37,805 nt of DNA from Desulfotomaculum sp. (GTDB lineage: Bacteria; Bacillota; Desulfotomaculia; Desulfotomaculales; Desulfohalotomaculaceae), in NCBI GenBank assembly GCA_017656165.1, contig JACDOL010000014.1, forward strand, positions 1 to 37,805, given 5' to 3'. The notes below the pieces were generated by a model. That model worked only from the letters and a program-made list of their open reading frames with translations. It was not told the DNA's origin and searched no databases. Each line of letters starts with the position of its first letter. Within the stretch, counting starts at the first letter, position 1. Positions 24,946-33,074 of this stretch are shown piece by piece. The position numbers and the translations under genes were made by a program.

Positions 24946-25515
24946 TTAAGGTTTAGGTATTATTACTATATTGGGCATTGGTATGCCAGTGTTGCGTGAA
25001 ACAAGCTCTGCTATTTTTGCCGCCCGCTCAGTGGTCAATGCCTCAGCCTGTACCACCACTGTGGCCACCTTATCCTGCAGAAGAACTACCGCATCTTTAA
25101 ATCCCTTGGCCCTGATTAAACTTTCTATCTCCATTTCTTTGCCAATATTCCGGGTTATAGTGTACAGCTCTTCCTGGGCTTTCTTTCTTGTTTCAGCCTC
25201 AGCGTTAGGATTATTAATTATTTCTCTTAACCATTCTACCTGCTGTCCCCTGGTTCTTTCTCGTTCCAGCCGGTATTCAATGAAAAAACCATCTTTATTT
25301 TTAGACTTTGGCTTACTATTATCTACAATCTGCCTTTCATTTGTACTGTTCACCTGGCTGCCGGGCTGATCAGTTTTAATTATAGTTGTGGCAGCAGGTG
25401 CTGCCGGTTCAGGATTAATCTTACCTATACCGTTAACCCCCACAAATATTAATGCAGCTCCCATCAGGATAAGCACTGTTAAAACAGCACTTCGTTTATA
25501 TAATATTATCTTCAC
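24946..25515 (-). CDS. spoIIIAH: Stage III sporulation protein AH
   Basis: SpoIIIAH is the mother-cell half of the channel that docks with forespore SpoIIQ. A single membrane helix (about residues 9-28) precedes a Pro/Ala-rich linker, a charged helical region (EYRLERERTRGQQVEWLREI) and a C-terminal EscJ/FliF ring-building domain ending in TGIPMPNIVIIPKP. Length (189) is slightly short of the Bacillus protein. It is the last gene of the operon, 15 bases after spoIIIAG. Confidence 0.95.
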   Translation of the reverse strand: MKIILYKRSAVLTVLILMGAALIFVGVNGIGKINPEPAAPAATTIIKTDQPGSQVNSTNERQIVDNSKPKSKNKDGFFIEYRLERERTRGQQVEWLREIINNPNAEAETRKKAQEELYTITRNIGKEMEIESLIRAKGFKDAVVLLQDKVATVVVQAEALTTERAAKIAELVSRNTGIPMPNIVIIPKP

Positions 25516-25530
25516 TATTGTACCCCCTTC

Positions 25531-26133
25531 TTAATTAACTTCTTTGGCCAGTACAAGGATTTTCTGCGGTTCTACTCCCAGTGCCACCCGCACAGCTTTA
25601 AATAATTTAGCCTTAATTACAGGATCACCGGCACCTTCCGCCACTACCAATACACCGGATACTTCTGGTGCTGTTTCCTGGCGCAGCACGGGAATTTCTT
25701 CACCATTATCACCCCTTACCAGCACCAGCTGGGTTGTATCAGTATCTTCGGTCAGCACCCTGGTTCCCCCAGCCTGATCCTTCTCCTGGGTAGTTTTGGT
25801 TCCAGTTGTGGTATTTATGGCATACTCGGCCCGGGAAGAACTTTCTAAACGAACAGTCACCTGAACTTCTCCAGCACCTTCCACCTGTTCCAGCATGTTC
25901 TGCAGCTTTTCTGCCAGGTATTTTTCTTCTGCTGCAGTACTCGGTTGAGGATGGCTGCTTTCATTTTTATTTTCTTGACTTTCAGAAGCCCCCTGTGCCG
26001 GATCCTGTGGTGGTGCAGGCTGATCAAAAGGATTACCGCTAATTATTAACAACAGGCCCACTGCCACAGCAAAAACTGTCCCCAGCCATCTCATTTTATT
26101 CTTATCCAGGTTTTTAAAAAAATTTGAGTTCAC
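25531..26133 (-). CDS. spoIIIAG: Stage III sporulation protein AG
   Basis: SpoIIIAG forms the large ring of the mother cell-forespore channel. The 200-residue protein has a membrane helix at about 16-33 (WLGTVFAVAVGLLLIISG), a Pro/Glu/Ser-rich linker, and a ring-building domain with MLEQVEGAGEVQVTVRLES and GVLVVAEGAGDPVIKAKL. It starts at GTG 26133 behind GGGGGG. It follows spoIIIAF by 29 bases. Confidence 0.95.
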   Translation of the reverse strand: MNSNFFKNLDKNKMRWLGTVFAVAVGLLLIISGNPFDQPAPPQDPAQGASESQENKNESSHPQPSTAAEEKYLAEKLQNMLEQVEGAGEVQVTVRLESSSRAEYAINTTTGTKTTQEKDQAGGTRVLTEDTDTTQLVLVRGDNGEEIPVLRQETAPEVSGVLVVAEGAGDPVIKAKLFKAVRVALGVEPQKILVLAKEVN

Positions 26134-26162
26134 TTATACTAACCCCCCTTTGAGAAAGTGAG

Positions 26163-26774
26163 TTATTTACCAGAATATATAACCTTTACCTTATCGTCCG
26201 GCAGGTTATAAAAATCCGCCACAGTTTTTGCCAGTTTGTTTACAGTCTGCTGTCTCTCAATATCCTGTTCATGTGCTGTACTTCTCTCTCCCGTTTGAAC
26301 CTTTATCTCTACCGGTTTTACTTTATTAGAATCATTACCACGAGATTTCTCAGCTACAGTAAGCTGAATAAACTGCAGCTGGCCGAAGTTTTTACCTTCA
26401 CTTGTATCCAGTTCTACCCCAGCATCCAATACTTCAACTTCTTGGTTCAAACTGGCCAATGCCATTACCTGCTTTTTTACTCCCTGCCTGTAGTCCTCTA
26501 CAGCCTTATCTTTATATTCTTCAGACAGTTCTTTGGCATTAACCTGTATTTGCTCCAGGGTAATTGAAGGTTCCGCTGATATTTCAGGTACATACAGGTT
26601 AAAATCAGCGTGAAAGAAATCAAATAGAACCTGCAGCACTGCTATAACTACCAGCAAGCCCATCACCATTTTCACGTAATTTTGCATTGTACTTGTGGGT
26701 AAAAGCAGTTCTAAAAACACCGCCAGCATAACGATGACCACCAAACTTTCTACCAGCCGGCTCAGTATTTCCAC
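26163..26774 (-). CDS. spoIIIAF: Stage III sporulation protein AF
   Basis: SpoIIIAF has two N-terminal membrane helices (about 9-28 and 36-54, with KMVMGLLVVIAVLQVL) and a soluble C-terminal domain of the mother-cell channel complex. Length is 203. The start is GTG 26774, immediately after the purine-rich GGGGGTGATGGGAG, an unusual crowded ribosome site. No ATG fits. It lies 14 bases after spoIIIAE. Confidence 0.93.
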   Translation of the reverse strand: MEILSRLVESLVVIVMLAVFLELLLPTSTMQNYVKMVMGLLVVIAVLQVLFDFFHADFNLYVPEISAEPSITLEQIQVNAKELSEEYKDKAVEDYRQGVKKQVMALASLNQEVEVLDAGVELDTSEGKNFGQLQFIQLTVAEKSRGNDSNKVKPVEIKVQTGERSTAHEQDIERQQTVNKLAKTVADFYNLPDDKVKVIYSGK

Positions 26775-26788
26775 CTCCCATCACCCCC

Positions 26789-27955
26789 TTACCTGAGCAT
26801 AACAGTGAGGTCACCCATTCCCACCACCACCGTAATGGCAAAGAAGAACAGCAGACCCACAGTTGCCACTGCACCAAAAACAGTTAACAAACTGCTGCCC
26901 AGCTGTGTTAAGCAATCAGCCATTTCACTGTCACCAATGGGCTGTACAAGCGCCCCCGCTAGGCGGTAGATAAAAGCAATGGCAAGAATTTTAATCAGCG
27001 GCAGAACAGTTATTAAAATAATAATTACTACTCCGGCAATACCCACGGCATTTTTCATCAATAGTGCCGACCCCATTACTGCCTCCAGTGCGTCAGACAG
27101 TGTTCTTCCCACTACTGGTACAAAAGCATCGGTGGTATATTTGGCTGTGCGCAGCGCCACCCCGTCAGTCACCGCCCCAGCTGCACCGTGGGCAGCCAGT
27201 ATGCCGAGAAATACAGTGGAGCAAAGTCCTAAAACGGTCATGCTTAGAGTTTTAAATAAGTCTGCCATCCTGGAAACTTTAAATTTAGCCGACACCCCGT
27301 TAACCACACCCAGCACTGCTGAAAAAAATATCAGCGGCAGCACAACATTTTTTATTACCGTACCGATGACAGTTATAGACCCCAGGATAATGGGATGAAA
27401 TAATGCCGACGAAGCTATACCTCCCATAGCCGCCAGCAGAGTAAGCAGAAGAGGAAGCAGGGCCTGCATGAAACTTACCATGTTATCAACTGCTTCCCGG
27501 CCGATATTAATAGTCAGGGTAAAGGTTCCAACTGCCATTGTAACCAGTACCAAGTAACAGATGAAATAAGCTATTTTACCTACTGTTGCTTTTTCAAAAG
27601 CAGTCATTAAATTCTGCAGTACGGCAGTAATAATAGCCAGCACCACCAGCTTACCCAAGAGCGATAAATTAGCCAGTACTTCATTAAAAATCACCTTTAT
27701 CAGCCAGTTAAATATTTCAGCAGCGTTCCAATCTATTTCTCCCCGGGCTAATTTAGATACCAAGATCCGGAAATCTAATTCCGGCACAGCCTGTTTAATT
27801 TCATCGTCCAGTTTTTGAACCACATTTTCTACTGCATTCATGTCCAGTTCCGATATGCCTAGATCCACCAGGTTGTCCCCCTGCTCAGCCTGAGCAGGCT
27901 GTGTAAGCAGCAGTGACAACATAAGAACGAAAAAAAAGCATACTTTTTTATTCAT
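26789..27955 (-). CDS. spoIIIAE: Stage III sporulation protein AE
   Basis: SpoIIIAE is the large polytopic membrane protein of the SpoIIIA channel. An N-terminal signal peptide (residues about 4-23, VCFFFVLMLSLLLTQPAQA) is followed by a soluble segment and about seven or eight membrane helices from residue ~97 to 380. Length (388) is as in Bacillus. It starts at ATG 27955, 8 bases after spoIIIAD. Confidence 0.96.
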   Translation of the reverse strand: MNKKVCFFFVLMLSLLLTQPAQAEQGDNLVDLGISELDMNAVENVVQKLDDEIKQAVPELDFRILVSKLARGEIDWNAAEIFNWLIKVIFNEVLANLSLLGKLVVLAIITAVLQNLMTAFEKATVGKIAYFICYLVLVTMAVGTFTLTINIGREAVDNMVSFMQALLPLLLTLLAAMGGIASSALFHPIILGSITVIGTVIKNVVLPLIFFSAVLGVVNGVSAKFKVSRMADLFKTLSMTVLGLCSTVFLGILAAHGAAGAVTDGVALRTAKYTTDAFVPVVGRTLSDALEAVMGSALLMKNAVGIAGVVIIILITVLPLIKILAIAFIYRLAGALVQPIGDSEMADCLTQLGSSLLTVFGAVATVGLLFFFAITVVVGMGDLTVMLR

Positions 27956-27963
27956 TGCATCAC

Positions 27964-28353
27964 CTACGTCGGTATGATTTTCAGAAGGGCCTGCAGCACC
28001 GCCACAATTATCGGCACTGCTAGAACCAGCACCAGGATTTTAGCTGCAAACTCCACTTTAGCTGCCAGGGCTCCTTCACCGGCATCACGGCATATCTGGG
28101 CTCCAAAATCAGCTATATATGCTATACCAACTATCTTTAATATTGTTCCCAAGTAAGCCATACTCACGTTTGCCCTGTTGGCCAAATCTTTCAGCACCTG
28201 AAAAACAGAACTGATTTGTGATAAAACCAGGAAAAATATTATTAGGCCCGCAGTTAAACTGAGCAGTACTCCTATTTCACTCCTGCCAAATTTAACAATA
28301 CCCGCAAGTATGGTGGTCACCAGGGCTATTCCTATAATCTGCATGATTTCCAT
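27964..28353 (-). CDS. spoIIIAD: Stage III sporulation protein AD
   Basis: This is a 129-residue membrane protein with about four hydrophobic helices, starting MEIMQIIGIALVTTILAGIV. SpoIIIAC and SpoIIIAD are homologous, SpoIIIAD being the longer. Together with AE they are thought to form the membrane part of the secretion-like apparatus. It follows spoIIIAC by 19 bases. Confidence 0.95.
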   Translation of the reverse strand: MEIMQIIGIALVTTILAGIVKFGRSEIGVLLSLTAGLIIFFLVLSQISSVFQVLKDLANRANVSMAYLGTILKIVGIAYIADFGAQICRDAGEGALAAKVEFAAKILVLVLAVPIIVAVLQALLKIIPT

Positions 28354-28372
28354 AAGCTACCACCTTCATAAT

Positions 28373-28573
28373 TTAGAACAAGTTAAATACTGACTTAACT
28401 TCGTTAAAAAAAGACCCCAGAAAGCGGACTACCCAGAACAATATAACAACCACTCCGCCTACTGTAACCCAGTGGGCATACTCCTCCTTACCTGAATATT
28501 TCAGCACCGTATGCAGTGCAGCCACAAGAATACCTATCCCTGCAATCCTGAAAATTATATCTATACTACCCAT
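28373..28573 (-). CDS. spoIIIAC: Stage III sporulation protein AC
   Basis: This is a 66-residue protein with two membrane helices (GIGILVAALHTVLKY and GGVVVILFWVVRFLGSFF) joined by a short KEEYAHW loop, the normal size and form of SpoIIIAC. It starts at ATG 28573, 14 bases after spoIIIAB. Confidence 0.95.
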   Translation of the reverse strand: MGSIDIIFRIAGIGILVAALHTVLKYSGKEEYAHWVTVGGVVVILFWVVRFLGSFFNEVKSVFNLF

Positions 28574-28587
28574 GGTGCATCCCCCTT

Positions 28588-29106
28588 TTATATAAAAATT
28601 AGAATAATGGTCAGGCCGCCTAAAAAGCCCAGGTAGTTATAAAGCTTAACGTTCTTTGCCGCTTCTTCCTCAGCCTTGGCAGCCTCTATTTTTAACTGCT
28701 CTCGTGCTAGGCGCAGGTGTTTTACCTGATCTTCCCGGTCTGAAATCCCTAGACTGCTTCCTAAAACCCTCAGCACTTCCAAGTCACTGGTTTTGAGGGA
28801 ACTCTTCCGGTGAAATTTTTTTAATGCTTCTTCCCATGCCTCCCCGGCAGTAATTCCTTCACCTTTTAATAAATTTTGGCTTGTAATCATGAATAGGGAG
28901 CTGACAGTACTCTCACAGCGCTTTCCAACCTGTTCCAGTGCATCCGGCAGCGGGGTAGCCCCGTAAGAAATTTCTGTCTCCAGCATCTGCAGCGCTGACT
29001 GCAGTAAGCGGAGCTCTACAGGGCGTCTCCGGTAGTCCCGGGCCACTGAAAACCCAGTGCATGCACAAGCACATAATATTAAGGCTGCACCAATAAGCTT
29101 AAGCAT
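28588..29106 (-). CDS. spoIIIAB: Stage III sporulation protein AB
   Basis: SpoIIIAB is a GspF-like protein of the channel complex. The N-terminal helix LIGAALILCACACTGF is followed by a helical cytoplasmic domain starting DYRRRPVELRLLQSALQMLE, and a C-terminal hydrophobic helix (LGFLGGLTIILIFI). I chose ATG 29106 (MLKLIGA) 4 bases after GGGGGTGG. It overlaps the spoIIIAA stop by one base (TAATG), so translation is coupled. The longer frame to 29130 lacks a ribosome site. Length is 172. Confidence 0.94.
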   Translation of the reverse strand: MLKLIGAALILCACACTGFSVARDYRRRPVELRLLQSALQMLETEISYGATPLPDALEQVGKRCESTVSSLFMITSQNLLKGEGITAGEAWEEALKKFHRKSSLKTSDLEVLRVLGSSLGISDREDQVKHLRLAREQLKIEAAKAEEEAAKNVKLYNYLGFLGGLTIILIFI

Positions 29107-30125
29107 TATACCACCCCCAGGGAACGGCAAGTTTTTCCGTCAAGTATATGTTTTATTGTTCCCGGCCCTTTACTCCGATCCAGTATTACAAAACGTTCTA
29201 TAACTTTTAGCTGCAGGAGTTCCCGCAGTGCCGGGCGGCGGCTTATTTCTTCCAGTGACGCACCATGAACAGTAGTAAGCACTTTAACCCCGGCATTAAA
29301 TACCTCTTCCAAGGCATTCACATCTTCCAGGCGTCCTATCTCATCGGTGGCAATTACCTGGGGAGACATAGATCTAAGCAGCATTATCATCCCTGCCGCT
29401 TTAGGGCACGAATCCAAAACATCGGTACGCACACCCACGTCCTGCTGCGGAACACCCCGGTAGCACCCGGCAATTTCTGACCGCTCGTCCACTACAGCCA
29501 CAGTAACCCCGGGAAAATTTAAATGCGGTATACCATTTGAAAGCTGCCGCACTATGTCCCGGAGCAGGGTGGTTTTACCACAGCGGGGCGGTGAAATTAT
29601 CATGGTGTGATGTACCTCTCTTTGAAAAGATATTAAGTGTTTTATCAGCTTATCTGCTGCACCCAATACCTGCCGGCAGACCCGGAAGTTAAATCCTGAT
29701 ATGTATTTAATACTTCTTACCTGACCTTGTTCAGCCAGAACTTTTCCCGTAATGCCAACCCGGTGGCCGCCGGGAAGGGTTATATAGCCATTTCTCAACT
29801 CTTCCTCTAGGGCGTATAATGAGGATCCGCTGACTAACTGTACAGTGCGCTGTATATCTTCTTCACCGGCACAATAAGCCTGCTCAGGATTTTCAGTTAG
29901 TCCACCGTTTTTGTTAATAAAAAAGTCTCTATTGTTAAAGGATAAAATTACAGGACGGTCCTGCCTGAGGCGCAGTTCCTCCAGTCCTCCCAATATCTCC
30001 GGTCCCAGCTGCCTTAGATACTGCCTGATGCTGGACGGCACCATATTAAATATTGCTGCTGTTGGATTCTTAGTGTTGGCCGGTTCAGCTTTTTTCTTTT
30101 TAGACGCCAGGTTTACAGCATTCAC
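29106..30125 (-). CDS. spoIIIAA: Stage III sporulation protein AA (ATPase)
   Basis: SpoIIIAA is the AAA/secretion-type ATPase that energises the SpoIIIA channel in the mother cell. Walker A is PPRCGKTTLLRDIVRQL (middle of the protein) and Walker B-like VIATDEIGRLEDVNALEE. The N-terminal 100 residues include LEELRLRQDRPVIL. Length (339) is slightly above the Bacillus protein because of a basic N-terminal tail (ASKKKKAEP). The start is GTG 30125 with AGGAGG 8 bases upstream. It is the first gene of the spoIIIAA-AH operon, 23 bases after a sigma-E-like -10. Confidence 0.96.
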   Translation of the reverse strand: MNAVNLASKKKKAEPANTKNPTAAIFNMVPSSIRQYLRQLGPEILGGLEELRLRQDRPVILSFNNRDFFINKNGGLTENPEQAYCAGEEDIQRTVQLVSGSSLYALEEELRNGYITLPGGHRVGITGKVLAEQGQVRSIKYISGFNFRVCRQVLGAADKLIKHLISFQREVHHTMIISPPRCGKTTLLRDIVRQLSNGIPHLNFPGVTVAVVDERSEIAGCYRGVPQQDVGVRTDVLDSCPKAAGMIMLLRSMSPQVIATDEIGRLEDVNALEEVFNAGVKVLTTVHGASLEEISRRPALRELLQLKVIERFVILDRSKGPGTIKHILDGKTCRSLGVV

Positions 30126-30147
30126 TTGATGTCCCTCCTCAGGGATA

Positions 30148-30176
30148 TATTTATGGCTTGTACAGGAAAAATATGC
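30148..30176 (-). promoter_or_regulatory. Sigma-E-like promoter of the spoIIIA operon
   Basis: On the minus strand GCATATT (30176-30170), a 14-base spacer and CATAAATA (30155-30148) match the mother-cell sigma-E pattern (about kmATATT, 13-15 bases, CATAnAnT). It is immediately upstream of spoIIIAA, which is a sigma-E operon in Bacillus. Confidence 0.7.
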
Positions 30177-30218
30177 TATAAATTTTTAATTTGCCGCCTG
30201 TCGTTTTATCAGGTACAT

Positions 30219-30254
30219 AAAAAAAAGGAACTCCTGTCTTATGACAGGAGCTCC
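30219..30254 (-). terminator. Terminator of the SASP gene
   Basis: A 12-bp stem (30227-30238 with 30243-30254, one G-U in the RNA) with a 4-base loop is followed on the minus strand by T8. It is a textbook terminator that ends the SASP transcript 14 bases after its stop, before the spoIIIA promoter. Confidence 0.95.
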
Positions 30255-30267
30255 CTAGCTGGGGAAG

Positions 30268-30426
30268 TTATAACAGGCTCTGTTCTGCTCTTTTTATGGC
30301 GTACCTTACAAAGTTACCACATTCCCGTGATGTCAACTCGCCATAGTCAGACCCTTTAATTTTGTGAGCTACACCCATTTCCTGGGCAATCTCGTATTTA
30401 AGAGCATCACTCATATATTTGGCCAT
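30268..30426 (-). CDS. Small acid-soluble spore protein, alpha/beta type (SspF-like)
   Basis: This 52-residue protein starts MAKYMSDALKYEIAQEMGVA and ends RYAIKRAEQSLL. The pattern LKYEIAxExG...YGELTSRECGNFV..AIKRAE matches alpha/beta SASPs, which coat and protect spore DNA, and is closest in form to SspF (FKYELAKDLG...[21 protein letters not shown]). The start is ATG 30426, 7 bases after AGGAGGGG. It would be made in the forespore under sigma-G; a CATTCTA -10-like element lies at 30447-30453. Its ribosome site lies in one arm of a 12-bp inverted repeat, and a strong terminator follows. Confidence 0.9.
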   Translation of the reverse strand: MAKYMSDALKYEIAQEMGVAHKIKGSDYGELTSRECGNFVRYAIKRAEQSLL

Positions 30427-30487
30427 ATAACATCCCCTCCTAACAATAGAATGACCTTTCTCTATGAATGAATACAGGGGATGTTAT
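30427..30487 (-). promoter_or_regulatory. Inverted repeat masking the SASP ribosome site, with a candidate sigma-G promoter in its loop
   Basis: Bases 30427-30438 and 30476-30487 are perfectly complementary over 12 bp, separated by 37 bases. In a transcript reading through from the upstream reductase gene, the second arm, which covers most of the SASP AGGAGGGG and ends at the base before its ATG, would be base-paired. The loop holds CATTCTA (30453-30447), resembling a sigma-G -10 (CATnnTA), 17 bases after a weak TGTATT (30476-30471). A transcript started there lacks the first arm. Confidence 0.55.
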
Positions 30488-30499
30488 GGTTTTTATGTC

Positions 30500-32209
30500 T
30501 TATTTTTTCTCGAATTCTAAATCATACGGCCAAGCATTTAAGCCGCCCTCAAGAACTTTAACATTTTTAAATCCGGCACCATGCAGTATCCGGGAAGCTT
30601 CATACGCCCGGGAACCCATAGCACAAATGGTAATAATCTCCTTGTCTTTAGGAATTTCATTAATACGTTCCCTCAGGTCACTCAGTGTGACCAGCATTAC
30701 CCGGTCATCTTCAAAATGCTTGGGAGCGAACTGTTCTTGTGTACGTACATCCAGCAGAACCATATCGTCTCCCCGCTCCACTTTTTCTTTGAATTCCTTG
30801 GCAGAAATGCCGGTGGCCAGTCCTTCGAACTTGTTACCAATAAAGTTAACAGCGTGTACAACAGGATCAATAGGAGCTGAGAAAGGCGGTGCATATCCCA
30901 GGTCAAGATCATGCAGATCATCAATTTTAGCACCAAAGGTTATGGCAGTGGCTATAACATCTATACGCTTGGCCACTTCAGCCTTACCGATAGCCTGGGC
31001 TCCCAGAATACGCCTGCTGTCTGCATCGGCAATAACCTTAATTACCATCATCCCATGAGCAGGGTGATAATGAGTACGGTCAAAAGCTGTATGCAGGGCA
31101 GTAACTACATTGTAACCTTTTTCCTTGGCCTGAAATTCACCAAGGCCGGTCCGGGCCACTTTCATTTCGAATATTTCTGCCACGCCGGTTCCAAGAACAC
31201 CCCTGAACCTGCTGTTTCCGCCGGTTATATTGTCACCAACCACGCGTCCCTGGCGGTTAGCATAGGTGGCCATGGGTGTATATACTTTTTCACCAGTGAT
31301 TAGGTGAGTGTTTTCCACACAGTCACCGCAAGCATAAATGAACGGATCGCTGGTCTGCATAGAATCATTAACAACAATAGCCCCGGTTTTTCCTATTTCT
31401 AAACCAGCCTCTTTAGCCAGTTCAACATTTGGGCGTACCCCCGCAGCCATTAAGACCATCTGGCATTCAATAAAGCCGCGTTTTTCGGTTACTACACCTT
31501 TTACTTTTCCTTCTTCGTCTCCTTCAATGCGCAGTACCTTATCACCAAGTGATAAATCTACATCTTCTTCTTTCATGTGCTGGTGAAGTTTTTCTGCAAT
31601 ATCCGCATCCAGCATCCCAGGCAGTACTTGAGGCTGCAGTTCAATAATGGTTACATCAACCATTTTATTAAATAAAGCGTCAGCACCTTCTAAACCAATT
31701 AATCCTGCTCCAATTACCACAGCTCTCTCAATTTCACCAGTATCCACAGCTTCTTTAATTCTCAAGGCATCTTCAGGATGATTTAACTTATGTACACCTT
31801 TTAAATCTCTTCCTTCAATTGGTGGTTCAAAAGGAGTGGCACCGGTGGCAATAACCAACTGATCATAGGGGAATACCATTTCTTCACCTGTATTCAAATT
31901 AACTGCTTTAACTTCTTTTTTATCACGGTCAATTGCTTTAGCCTCGGTGCGGGTATAAAGTTTTACACCTTTTTCCCTTCCAAAATACTGGGCATCACGC
32001 TTAACACCATAAGCTGTCATAAACAGCTGGTTGTAATCCCTCACCATGTCAGAGATAAAAAAAGGCATACCGCAGCCAGCATAAGATGTGAGCTCACCCC
32101 GCTCCAGCATAATAATTTCTGCATCGGGGTTGCGGCGGCGGGCACGAGCAGCAGCTTTAGGTCCTGCAGCCACACCACCAATAATTACTATTTTTTGTTT
32201 TTCGCCCAT
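30500..32209 (-). CDS. CoA-disulfide reductase/rhodanese fusion flavoprotein
   Basis: This FAD/NAD(P)H-dependent disulfide oxidoreductase is fused to a C-terminal rhodanese domain (CoADR-RHD type). The N-terminal FAD motif is VIIGGVAAGPKAAARARR. The single redox Cys46 in SYAGCGMPFF is the CoADR signature, since there is no CxxxxC pair. NAD-binding VVIGAGLIGLEGADAL follows, then FAD-contact YACGDCVE. The rhodanese part (about 460-569) has the active loop ICAMGSRAYEA. Homologues reduce CoA disulfides, persulfides or polysulfides; the substrate here is unknown. It starts at ATG 32209 behind AGGGGGT. No terminator follows it, so read-through into the SASP gene is expected. Confidence 0.92.
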   Translation of the reverse strand: MGEKQKIVIIGGVAAGPKAAARARRRNPDAEIIMLERGELTSYAGCGMPFFISDMVRDYNQLFMTAYGVKRDAQYFGREKGVKLYTRTEAKAIDRDKKEVKAVNLNTGEEMVFPYDQLVIATGATPFEPPIEGRDLKGVHKLNHPEDALRIKEAVDTGEIERAVVIGAGLIGLEGADALFNKMVDVTIIELQPQVLPGMLDADIAEKLHQHMKEEDVDLSLGDKVLRIEGDEEGKVKGVVTEKRGFIECQMVLMAAGVRPNVELAKEAGLEIGKTGAIVVNDSMQTSDPFIYACGDCVENTHLITGEKVYTPMATYANRQGRVVGDNITGGNSRFRGVLGTGVAEIFEMKVARTGLGEFQAKEKGYNVVTALHTAFDRTHYHPAHGMMVIKVIADADSRRILGAQAIGKAEVAKRIDVIATAITFGAKIDDLHDLDLGYAPPFSAPIDPVVHAVNFIGNKFEGLATGISAKEFKEKVERGDDMVLLDVRTQEQFAPKHFEDDRVMLVTLSDLRERINEIPKDKEIITICAMGSRAYEASRILHGAGFKNVKVLEGGLNAWPYDLEFEKK

Positions 32210-32283
32210 AATATATTACCCCCTATTCTTAATAATAAGCTTTGAATATAATCCCAAATGATTACTATATTTCCATCAATAAC

Positions 32284-32312
32284 ATTTTATTTTATTATCC
32301 AAATATATTCAA
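32284..32312 (-). promoter_or_regulatory. Candidate sigma-A promoter of the reductase/rhodanese gene
   Basis: On the minus strand TTGAAT (32312-32307), a 17-base spacer and TAAAAT (32289-32284) lie 75 bases before the start codon. The rest of 32210-32487 is A/T-rich with no gene I can support. Confidence 0.4.
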
Positions 32313-32487
32313 GGGGGGCTAAAAGTAATTTTCTACATTTTCTGACATTATCTTCAGACAGAAAGAGTAAAAACCTTTTGTTTTATTACCGCCAAAGTAT
32401 TTACACTTCAAAAACACGCCGGTACATATACTTGAACGAACTTTCTCCGGTAAATCCTTGGCTAGTTATTCCACAAATTTATAAATA

Positions 32488-32521
32488 AAGCGCGTAAATT
32501 GCTGCAGCAACATACGCGCTT
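32488..32521 (-). terminator. Terminator of the CD1247-domain gene
   Basis: AAGCGCGTA and TACGCGCTT (32488-32496 and 32513-32521) enclose a second self-complementary TTGCTGCAGCAA, making a long hairpin 18 bases after the stop. The following minus-strand tract TATTTAT is only partly U. Confidence 0.7.
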
Positions 32522-32539
32522 GCAAGAGCTATCACAATT

Positions 32540-33022
32540 TTATAAATCCTCTTTTACAGAAGGCTTAGAGATCAATTCTTCCGGCTCATCAGCTGAAATA
32601 TATGAATAGTCATTTACAAAAACAACCTCATCACAGTTTGGACAGGTAACCTCAATTAATTCCGCATCATCAAGAATATCTGATTTAAACATAACTGTTT
32701 CCCCACAGCGTGGACAGTTTACCTCTACATATTCATCATATTTTTCATTTTTTTCATAGTCATCATCTTCTTCAAAGTCATCATCGAGATAATATGTCTC
32801 ATCGTAAAAGTCGCCTTCCAGCTGATATAGGTCTTCATCCAGCGCTTCAATATATTCTTCCATCTGTTCATGTGAATCCTGGAGTTCCCTGACTTCCTCA
32901 GCAAAATCTGTCAGTACATCTACTATACCCTGCAGCAGCTGACCTTCCCTGCTGTCCTCCGGGATATTTAAACCGTTAGCCAGTCCCTGCAGGTAAGAAA
33001 CTCTTGCTCTTAAATCCATCAT
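32540..33022 (-). CDS. CD1247 N-terminal domain protein with C-terminal zinc ribbon
   Basis: This 160-residue protein begins MMDLRARVSYLQGLANGLNI, the CD1247-type helical domain known from Clostridia. It continues with a coiled-coil-like stretch (about 27-70), a very acidic linker (residues ~70-95, mostly Asp/Glu/Tyr), and a zinc ribbon with paired CPRC and CPNC (about residues 103 and 127). The function is not known. The location downstream of efp is recurrent in this group, which hints at a translation or stress role, as inference only. GGGGGG lies 11 bases before ATG 33022. Confidence 0.82.
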   Translation of the reverse strand: MMDLRARVSYLQGLANGLNIPEDSREGQLLQGIVDVLTDFAEEVRELQDSHEQMEEYIEALDEDLYQLEGDFYDETYYLDDDFEEDDDYEKNEKYDEYVEVNCPRCGETVMFKSDILDDAELIEVTCPNCDEVVFVNDYSYISADEPEELISKPSVKEDL

Positions 33023-33050
33023 AAAAAACTAAACCCCCCTTGGAAATTTA

Positions 33051-33074
33051 ATACCAGCATGGCAATGCTAGTAT
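33051..33074 (-). terminator. Hairpin after efp
   Basis: A 10-bp stem (33051-33060 with 33065-33074, one G-U in the RNA) with a 4-base loop lies 55 bases beyond the efp stop. There is no strong U tract, so it may be a weak terminator or part of the leader structure of the following gene. Confidence 0.5.

Noticed and set aside
30697-30936. 79-residue minus-strand frame inside the reductase/rhodanese gene
   Set aside because: A shifted-frame shadow of a well-supported gene with no ribosome site.
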